The position numbers were made by a program, and so were the translations under genes. This document shows positions 1-5,176 of a DNA stretch of 6,059 nucleotides, piece by piece (the stretch's first letter is position 1; each line of letters opens with the position of its first letter). Source of the DNA: Vulcanimicrobiota bacterium (lineage in GTDB: Bacteria; Vulcanimicrobiota; Vulcanimicrobiia; Vulcanimicrobiales; Vulcanimicrobiaceae). The stretch lies in assembly GCA_030040695.1 (NCBI GenBank), contig JASHTE010000132.1, positions 1 through 6,059 on the forward strand, in the 5' to 3' direction. Under the pieces are notes generated by a model. It made no database searches and had not been told where the DNA came from. It saw nothing but the letters and a program-made list of their open reading frames with translations.

Positions 1-1
1 G

Positions 2-190
2 CTCGCGCTCACCGGTGACAAGGCCGCGTCCTTTGCGCCCGCAATGCGCACGCTGGAGACGTTCTTGAACGTGATTCCGCCGAGGCTCGTGACGCGTCGT
101 GCGCGCCTCCTCGGCCGGCAGCGCGTGGCGGAACTGCGCGCGCTCCTCGCGGAGCTTCACGAGGAAACGCGAGACGGAAAGGCGATATGA
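2..190 (+). CDS. C-terminal fragment of an unidentified protein (5' end outside window)
   Basis: An open frame enters from the left edge and gives 62 residues before TGA at 188-190. The visible tail is helical and basic in the middle (IPPRLVTRRARLLGRQ, about residues 25-40), followed by an amphipathic Leu/Glu/Arg-rich helix (RVAELRALLAELHEE) and a short charged end. It shows no catalytic motif, so I do not assign a family. The reading frame is supported by its codon pattern and by its stop overlapping the next gene's start in an ATGA, the usual sign of translational coupling within an operon. Its product probably works in the same transcription unit as the VOC protein. A short shadow frame on the opposite strand (9-203) is less plausible. 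Confidence 0.6.
   Translation, partial: LALTGDKAASFAPAMRTLETFLNVIPPRLVTRRARLLGRQRVAELRALLAELHEETRDGKAI
176..182 (+). promoter_or_regulatory. Candidate ribosome binding site for the VOC gene
   Basis: The purine run GGAAAGG lies four bases before the ATG at 187, inside the 3' end of the upstream gene. It is the only reasonably Shine-Dalgarno-like stretch in front of any start in this window. It favours ATG 187 over the in-frame ATG at 196, although the latter would also be at a usable distance. With the ATGA overlap, reinitiation by ribosomes ending the upstream gene is the likely mode of translation. Confidence 0.4.
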
Positions 191-564
191 AGCCCATGAT
201 CACGGGAATTGCCTTTACGGCTTATCCGGCAGAAGACGTCGCAGCGCTTCGCGGCTGGTACGAGAAGAATCTTGGGCTCACGTTCCGCGAGCCCTTGCTC
301 GAGAACGGCGTGGAGATGTACAGCGAGGCGAACGTTGGCGACGGTTACTTCAGCCTCATGACCAATCAGTGGATCGGCCGCGCTCCGGGGAGCGCTTCGG
401 GCATCGTCTTCGAAGTCGAGGATATTGATGAGACCGTGGCTGATCTGCGTAGGAAGGGACTCGAGGTAGAGGACCCCTACACGACACCGGTGTGCAAGGT
501 GTGCTCCCTCGTCGACTCCGAAGGGAACAAGGTCACACTGCATCAGATCACCGTTCCGCACTGA
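187..564 (+). CDS. VOC family protein (glyoxalase/bleomycin resistance fold)
   Basis: This 125-residue protein is the usual length of a single-module VOC protein, which normally works as a homodimer of paired beta-alpha-beta-beta-beta units. Visible landmarks are the first strand and helix ITGIAFTAYPAED...WYEKNLGL (5-31), the central strand GDGYFSLM (51-58), the second-module strand ASGIVFEVEDID (70-81) with helix ETVADLRRKGLEV, and the closing strand LVDSEGNKVTLHQ (108-120). These fit the family well. The positions that usually hold the metal-binding His and Glu (first strand, closing strand) carry Ala/Phe and Thr instead, so a metal-dependent lyase or dioxygenase activity looks unlikely. 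A ligand-binding role is possible. The substrate is unknown. C103 and C106 form a CxxC pair near the closing strand. The start overlaps the upstream stop (ATGA), and the next gene begins one base after its stop, so it sits inside an operon. Confidence 0.85.
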   Translation: MKPMITGIAFTAYPAEDVAALRGWYEKNLGLTFREPLLENGVEMYSEANVGDGYFSLMTNQWIGRAPGSASGIVFEVEDIDETVADLRRKGLEVEDPYTTPVCKVCSLVDSEGNKVTLHQITVPH

Positions 565-565
565 G

Positions 566-1252
566 ATGAAGACGCGAGTCATCATCGCTCTCATGCTCAT
601 CTCGTGCGCCGCTGTCGCTGCCGAGGAGCCGCCGCACTACACGTTCTCTCCGCCCCCGCCCGGAACGATGACGCAGTCGCAGCTCGTCTATCTCTCCGGC
701 CAAGCGATGCACAGCCAGTGGCGCGCCGTTGCGAGTGAAGTAGGCCTCGGCCCAACGCCCGCAGGCGCCGAGTTCATGCAATGGTATCTCTCCATCTACT
801 CGATCGACGACACGACATACGAGCTGAAGTATCAATCGCCGCGCGACGGCGAGCCGCTCTCGCGCGTCACGCGGGTCGGGAGTACGGGAGGCTGGCTGCC
901 TGCGCAGGACCTGAAGATCATCGGGGCGGGCGTCTTCGAGAGACCGGCGATCGAGCAGCTCGTCGTGCAGAGTTACGAAGCAGCGGCCGACTGCGGCATG
1001 GGAGCCGTCACGGTCTTCGGTTACGATTTCAAGACGAACACCGTGCATCCGGTCGCGATCGTCAAGAACTATTGCAGACTCTCGGCCTCGATCGTGCGCG
1101 GCAGCGACGCCGACGCGATCGTGCTTTCGGGGCCCTACTATTCGAGCTCGGCGCCGCTGTGCTGTCCGACGAAGGCGAGCGTTACGGCAGCGCTACGGTA
1201 CCGGAACGGAAAATGGGTGGAGACACCTGAATACTTCCCGCTCGTACAATAA
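566..1252 (+). CDS. Exported protein of unknown family, possibly a lipoprotein
   Basis: I do not recognise this 228-residue protein with confidence. It begins with a signal peptide: MKTR, a short hydrophobic core (VIIALML, 5-11), then either a lipobox-like LISC (11-14) that would make Cys14 the lipidated residue, or an AVAA site near residue 19 for signal peptidase I. A Pro-rich stretch (PPPPG, 29-33) follows. The rest is a globular domain with C143, C170 and the vicinal pair C199-C200, so disulfides in an extracytoplasmic setting are likely. The C-terminal layout, an APLCCP motif followed by a strand ending RYRNGKWVE (211-219), loosely recalls LppP/LprE-type secreted domains, but that is from memory and weak. 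The ATG follows the VOC stop by one base with no clear Shine-Dalgarno, so translation is probably coupled. The stop is four bases before the thrC start. Confidence 0.75.
   Translation: MKTRVIIALMLISCAAVAAEEPPHYTFSPPPPGTMTQSQLVYLSGQAMHSQWRAVASEVGLGPTPAGAEFMQWYLSIYSIDDTTYELKYQSPRDGEPLSRVTRVGSTGGWLPAQDLKIIGAGVFERPAIEQLVVQSYEAAADCGMGAVTVFGYDFKTNTVHPVAIVKNYCRLSASIVRGSDADAIVLSGPYYSSSAPLCCPTKASVTAALRYRNGKWVETPEYFPLVQ
1220..1250 (+). promoter_or_regulatory. Candidate leaderless promoter of thrC
   Basis: TACAAT at 1245-1250 matches the sigma70-type -10 consensus at five of six bases, including the key second A and final T. It ends six bases before the GTG at 1257, so transcription would be expected to start at or next to the start codon itself, giving a leaderless mRNA. 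A poor -35 candidate, GAGACA at 1220-1225, matches four of six bases with a 19-base spacer. The -10 lies within the last codons and stop of the upstream gene, so a chance match is possible. Confidence 0.35.
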
Positions 1253-1256
1253 GGGC

Positions 1257-2438
1257 GTGAGAGCGGCGTCGGCGCTGTGGCACCTTGCGTGCTCCAAGTG
1301 CGCTGCACGCTACGACGCGGATGCCATAGCGCAGTTGTGCTCGTGCGGCGCGCCGCTGCTCGTGCGATACGATCTCGAAAGGGCAGCGCAAACGTTCACG
1401 CACCAAGCGCTTTCTGAGCGCGAACCGACGCTATGGCGCTACGGCGAGCTGCTGCCGCTACGCGATCTCTCCGGTCGAATCTCACTCGGGGAGACGATGA
1501 CACCGCTTCTGCCGTTGCACCGGCTGGGGCGCGAGCTCGGCCTCGACGAGCTCTTCGTCAAAGACGAGAGCACGCTGCCGACGGGGAGCTTCAAGGCGCG
1601 TGGCGCCGCGATGGGCGTCTCACGAGCGAAGGAGCTCGGGGTGCGCGCCTTCGCGATGCCCACGAACGGCAACGCCGGAGCGGCGTGGGCTGCCTACGCT
1701 GCACGCGCGGGTATCGAGGCGAACATCGTGATGCCGAAAAACGCGCCGGCGATTCACCGATGGGAGTGCGAGAGGGCCGGTGCGCGGCTGACGCTCGTCG
1801 ACGGATTCATCGGCGATGCGGGACGCGTTGTTGCCGAGGAAGTCGCGAGAGGCGGAATGTACGACGCCTCGACGCTCAAAGAACCATACCGCATCGAGGG
1901 TAAGAAGACGATGGGCTTCGAGCTCATCGAGCAGTTCGATTGGTCGGTTCCCGACGTGATTCTCTATCCCACAGGCGGCGGTGTCGGCCTCATCGGTATC
2001 GACAAGGCGCTACACGAGCTGCGCGAGCTCGGGCTTATCGGCGATCGCATGCCGCGGTTCGTTGCCGTACAAGCCGAAGGCTGCGCGCCGATCGTCGAAG
2101 CGTGGAAGGCGCATCAATCGTCGTCGACGCCGTGGACGAACACGCACACGGTCGCCTTCGGTATCGCCGTGCCGAAGGCCATCGGAGACTTCATCGTCCT
2201 CGACGTGCTCTACAGAGGAGAGGGTATGGCCATCGCGGTGAGCGACGGGGAGTTGCTCGAGATGCAACGCTCAGCCGCGTCGCGCGAAGGGTTGTTCCTC
2301 TGTGCCGAAGGCGCCGCAACGCTCGCAGCGGCAAGACGGCTACGCGAGGGCGGCTGGATAAAGAGCGGCGAGCGCGTGCTCGCGATCAATACGGGAAGCG
2401 CACTGAAAGCCGGCGCCGTGCCGACGCGCGATAGATGA
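1257..2438 (+). CDS. thrC: Threonine synthase-like PLP enzyme
   Basis: This 393-residue fold-type II PLP enzyme most likely converts O-phospho-L-homoserine to L-threonine and phosphate in the cytoplasm, the last step of threonine synthesis. An N-terminal zinc-ribbon-like knuckle (C12xxC15 ... C28xC30, then LLVRYDL) is typical of many bacterial and archaeal threonine synthases. PLP would form its Schiff base with K113 in PTGSFKARGA (108-117). A PTNGNAGAAWAAYAARAG segment (135-152), the glycine loop TGGGVGL (239-245) and the end motif NTGSALK (378-384) complete the family pattern. The canonical SFKDRG is SFKARG here, so a related activity on another amino acid (dehydratase or synthase) cannot be excluded. 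The GTG start is four bases after the upstream stop. There is no Shine-Dalgarno at a normal distance, but TACAAT lies six bases upstream. No hom or thrB gene is visible nearby. The 3' end overlaps the convergent permease by 53 bases. Confidence 0.8.
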   Translation: MRAASALWHLACSKCAARYDADAIAQLCSCGAPLLVRYDLERAAQTFTHQALSEREPTLWRYGELLPLRDLSGRISLGETMTPLLPLHRLGRELGLDELFVKDESTLPTGSFKARGAAMGVSRAKELGVRAFAMPTNGNAGAAWAAYAARAGIEANIVMPKNAPAIHRWECERAGARLTLVDGFIGDAGRVVAEEVARGGMYDASTLKEPYRIEGKKTMGFELIEQFDWSVPDVILYPTGGGVGLIGIDKALHELRELGLIGDRMPRFVAVQAEGCAPIVEAWKAHQSSSTPWTNTHTVAFGIAVPKAIGDFIVLDVLYRGEGMAIAVSDGELLEMQRSAASREGLFLCAEGAATLAAARRLREGGWIKSGERVLAINTGSALKAGAVPTRDR

Positions 2439-3819
2439 AAAACCCGATTGCCGCCACGAGCAGCGCCTGCACCGCAGGCTGGATCCAGAACGCCTCATGC
2501 GCCGACGTCACGACAAGCGAGATCGAGAACCAGAGTGAGAAAGCCATGATGGCGCCGCCTACCACCAAGCGACGCAAGGGCACGGGCCGGCCGTACCGCA
2601 GCAACCCGAGCCCGACCAGGAAGAACACGATCATCACGGAGAGCACGCGCAGGCTCACCCCGAAGACGTAGCCGCTCCACAGCGACTCGACGAGGCTCAA
2701 AGATCCGAAGAGCGCGCTGACCGTCAACGCAGCGACCGGCGTCTTGAAGCGCTCGTGAGTTGCGCCGAAGCGGCGCGGCAGCAGACCGTCTTGCGCCCAC
2801 GCATAGATCCAACGCGACTGCGCGAGAAAGAGCGGCAAGAGTGTCTTGATGATGATCATGGCAACGAACACATTCATCAATGATGCGAGCCACGCGGGCA
2901 TCACGAGCCCGAGCAGCCCCGTCGACGTCGTGTACGTCGTGTCGCGTAGCGACGCGAGGCCGGCGATCTCTTGCCAGGGCACAGCATGGTAGATTGCAAA
3001 CGCGAACGCCGTATAGATGGTGGTCACCATGAGGACGGCGACGAGCACGCCACGCGAGAGCGAACGCACGGCGTCGACGACTTCACCCCCCGTTTGCGTC
3101 GACGTCGAGAGACCGAGATACCCGAAGAAGAGCAATGGAAGCGCGGTGCCGAAGGCCGCGCCGAAGCTCACCCGTTGCACGGGAGCGAGCGCGCGTACAT
3201 GCGCGGCGGCAAGGTGAAGGTGCGTCAGCAGCGCAGCTTCGAAACGCACGGGCGACGTTGCAAAGCCGAAGCCGATCATCGTGGCGGCGACGAGCAGCAC
3301 GAATACCATTGCGATGACCGCAAGTGTTGTGGCGAGACGAATGCTGCGCACGTGAACCAGCCACGCGGCCCAGATCAGCGCAAACCCCACGAGCAACGTT
3401 CCGAAGCTCGACGTCAACGCGTGAGCGACGTGCGTGAAGCCGAGCGCGCTGCACGCGTTTGCGAGGAACTGCGGCGTGACGTAGGCAAGTGTTCCCAGCG
3501 CTCCGGTCACGCCGAACCATGCCAGAAGCGTGGCGAGGAATGCGCTCTGCGGCCCGACGGAGTCGCGAATGATCACGTACTCACCGCCGGCGCCGATCGA
3601 GCCGGCTGCGAAGAAGTAGCGGTAGGCGAACACGGTGAGCAGTGTCATCGCGCCGCCGATAAGCATGAGCCACGGAACGAGGTCGCCGACGCCGGGGGCC
3701 GTCGCTTGCACCTGGGTTGAAACGAAAAAAAGCCCTGCGGCGATCTCGTTCGTGACGCCGAACGCCACCACCGACCACAATCCAAGAGCGCGTTTGAGCG
3801 GAGAGGAGAAGGCGTCCAT
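2386..3819 (-). CDS. APC-superfamily amino acid permease
   Basis: This 477-residue inner-membrane protein has about twelve hydrophobic helices (roughly 14-37, 48-68, 92-121, 139-156, 161-186, 217-238, 255-281, 300-330, 361-384, 385-407, 414-437, 446-463), the usual APC length and topology for secondary uptake of amino acids or amines. Family marks are the first helix with VAFGVTNEIAAGLFF (18-32), GAGGEYVIIRDSVGP (76-90), the GYLGLSTSTQTGGEV region of helix 6 (233-247), and SRWIYAWAQDGLLPRRF followed by FKTPVAAL (335-365). Substrate cannot be read from sequence. The frame is open upstream as far as 4098, but that part would run through the neighbouring oxygenase gene and is not APC-like. The ATG at 3819 places helix 1 at the expected distance. 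No clear Shine-Dalgarno is present. Its last 17 codons and stop lie inside the 3' end of thrC on the other strand. A metabolic link to threonine is tempting but unproven. Confidence 0.9.
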   Translation of the reverse strand: MDAFSSPLKRALGLWSVVAFGVTNEIAAGLFFVSTQVQATAPGVGDLVPWLMLIGGAMTLLTVFAYRYFFAAGSIGAGGEYVIIRDSVGPQSAFLATLLAWFGVTGALGTLAYVTPQFLANACSALGFTHVAHALTSSFGTLLVGFALIWAAWLVHVRSIRLATTLAVIAMVFVLLVAATMIGFGFATSPVRFEAALLTHLHLAAAHVRALAPVQRVSFGAAFGTALPLLFFGYLGLSTSTQTGGEVVDAVRSLSRGVLVAVLMVTTIYTAFAFAIYHAVPWQEIAGLASLRDTTYTTSTGLLGLVMPAWLASLMNVFVAMIIIKTLLPLFLAQSRWIYAWAQDGLLPRRFGATHERFKTPVAALTVSALFGSLSLVESLWSGYVFGVSLRVLSVMIVFFLVGLGLLRYGRPVPLRRLVVGGAIMAFSLWFSISLVVTSAHEAFWIQPAVQALLVAAIGFFIYRASARRRLSVRFPY

Positions 3820-3889
3820 CGCTACCGGGATTAGCCCGCAGCGTTGCACAGGCCTACGTCGCCGCACGCGGAAGTAACGGCGTCGTGCT
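3820..3889. promoter_or_regulatory. Divergent intergenic region between permease and MpaB-like gene
   Basis: This 70-base gap is the only gap between two divergent starts, so it must hold, or border, promoters for both the leftward permease and the rightward oxygenase. I cannot point to a convincing -35/-10 pair. TTGCAC at 3844-3849 resembles a -35 element for the rightward gene, but no good -10 follows at the normal spacing. On the minus strand GCTAAT about eleven bases before the permease ATG resembles a -10 but lacks the key second A. Neither start has a clear Shine-Dalgarno. The call rests on gene arrangement, not on a recognised motif. Confidence 0.4.
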
Positions 3890-5176
3890 ATGAGTCTCTC
3901 GATTGCACAGCTTGAGGAGAGTATCGCTGCACAGGGCGCCCAGGTTCCGTCGATGTACGGGCGCGTAGACTTCGCCGTCACACCGGAGCGCTTCACGACT
4001 GAACCCGGCGCGCAGACCGAGATCGAGCCGGAGTTTGCCGCAAGGCGGCCCGCGCTGCTCGAAGACCGCGAGCAGGTCGCGCGCATCAAGGCGTACACGA
4101 TGCACGGTGACCCGGTTGCCGACGCCTACGCAGCCCTCATACCGGAGTATGAGTTCCACCGGCTGATTGCGATGCTGCAAGATGCGTGCGATAACGGGGT
4201 CGAGAGTATCGCCGCCGCACCGTCGGAGCTTGTCCGCTTCATCCGCGAGATGGAACGCATTCCGGCGTGGATCGATATGGAGCTCATCGAGCGCGGCGCC
4301 CGGGCCGAGCGTAATGCGTACGCACATCGGGCACCGTACGTCATCCGTGGCGGCTTCATCGGAACCTTCATGAACAAGTACTCCGCCTTGCCGATGGCGC
4401 TGACCGGCACGCTCTCGAACAAGACTGCCGCCCACCGAGTGCACGAGACGGCAACGTTCTTCACAACGACGGTCATGCCCGGCGCACTCGATCGACACGG
4501 CGCTGGCTTCAAGGCCGCAGCGATGGTGCGTCTCATGCACTCGATGGTGCGCTTCAACGCGCTGCGCGGCGATCACTGGGACGTCAAGATCTACGGCATT
4601 CCCATTCCGCAGGCCGACCAAATGCCGGTGGGCCTCCTCTCGCTCTTTCAAATGGCGCAAAAGGCGCTTCGCCAAGGACGCACCGAGTTTACGCCGGCCG
4701 AGCGCGCACACGTCGAGTTGGCGCGGTACCGCAGCGTTCTCTTGGGCCTGCCGGAAGCGTTGCTCCCGGACCGCCCTCAGGCGATCGTCGACATTCTGTT
4801 GACGCGCCACGCGACGCTTCGCAAGGGATACGATGAAACCTGCGCCGCTCTCGTTCGCGCAACGATGGCGGCCGATCTCATAACAGGGGGCTCGCTCTCC
4901 GATCGCGCCCAAGCGTGGCTGGAGCGCGGTTTCTCGAAGGTCTACTTCCTCACAAAGTTCGTTCGCGGTGACAAGCGCGCGGCGGAGAGCGTCGGTGTGC
5001 GCGTCGGTGTCGTCGACTATCTTCGCGCCGCCGTGACGCTCTTCGCTGTGGCATCGTTGATGAGCGTCTACGCGCTTGCGGCTCGGCTACCTGGAACGAG
5101 CAACGTGGTAGACCGTGCGCTCGTCCGTAAGTTGGTGAAGCAGCTCGCGCGCTACGGACCGACTAACCTAGGATGA
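3890..5176 (+). CDS. MpaB/Lcp-family (DUF2236) oxygenase-like protein
   Basis: This 428-residue protein belongs to the DUF2236 family, which includes fungal MpaB and the bacterial latex-clearing protein Lcp, heme b enzymes that cleave isoprenoid chains with oxygen. The diagnostic core is visible: R183 and T187 in HRVHET, then R214, H217 and R221 in VRLMHSMVR. Their spacing equals that of Lcp residues R164, T168, R195, H198 and R202 as I recall them, which makes H217 the expected proximal heme ligand. The position matching the distal lysine of Lcp (K167) is E186. GGFIGTFMNKYSALPMALTG (154-173) also fits the family. There is no Tat or Sec signal at the N-terminus, unlike Lcp, so a cytoplasmic location is likely. 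A hydrophobic stretch at 379-399 could be a membrane helix. The substrate is unknown. ATG 3890 has no obvious Shine-Dalgarno, and M22 is an alternative start. The 3' end overlaps the convergent gene by 14 bases. Confidence 0.85.
   Translation: MSLSIAQLEESIAAQGAQVPSMYGRVDFAVTPERFTTEPGAQTEIEPEFAARRPALLEDREQVARIKAYTMHGDPVADAYAALIPEYEFHRLIAMLQDACDNGVESIAAAPSELVRFIREMERIPAWIDMELIERGARAERNAYAHRAPYVIRGGFIGTFMNKYSALPMALTGTLSNKTAAHRVHETATFFTTTVMPGALDRHGAGFKAAAMVRLMHSMVRFNALRGDHWDVKIYGIPIPQADQMPVGLLSLFQMAQKALRQGRTEFTPAERAHVELARYRSVLLGLPEALLPDRPQAIVDILLTRHATLRKGYDETCAALVRATMAADLITGGSLSDRAQAWLERGFSKVYFLTKFVRGDKRAAESVGVRVGVVDYLRAAVTLFAVASLMSVYALAARLPGTSNVVDRALVRKLVKQLARYGPTNLG

Noticed and set aside
548..1048. 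Minus-strand open frame opposite the exported protein
   Set aside because: It is Arg/Asp/Glu-rich with no domain. The plus-strand frame has a signal peptide and fits the operon spacing.
2435..2671. Small plus-strand open frame starting at the thrC stop
   Set aside because: It overlaps the thrC stop by ATGA and looks like a coupled gene, but it is fully antisense to the permease C-terminus, has a Thr/Lys/Arg-rich random composition and no motif.
2971..3720. Plus-strand open frame of 249 codons opposite the permease
   Set aside because: The product is highly charged, low in hydrophobics and repetitive in Arg/Glu/His, a mirror of membrane-helix codons on the real strand. The permease has twelve helices and APC motifs.
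3820..4098. N-terminal extension of the permease frame up to 4098
   Set aside because: The extra 93 residues would lie antisense within the MpaB-like gene, are Ser/Arg-rich and are not APC-like. The ATG at 3819 puts the first helix at the normal position.
3854..4912. Long minus-strand open frame (352 codons) opposite the MpaB-like gene
   Set aside because: Its product is rich in Arg, His, Cys and Glu without any domain, hydrophobic core pattern or motif, as expected from the antisense of a GC-rich gene. The plus strand holds a clear family protein over the same bases.
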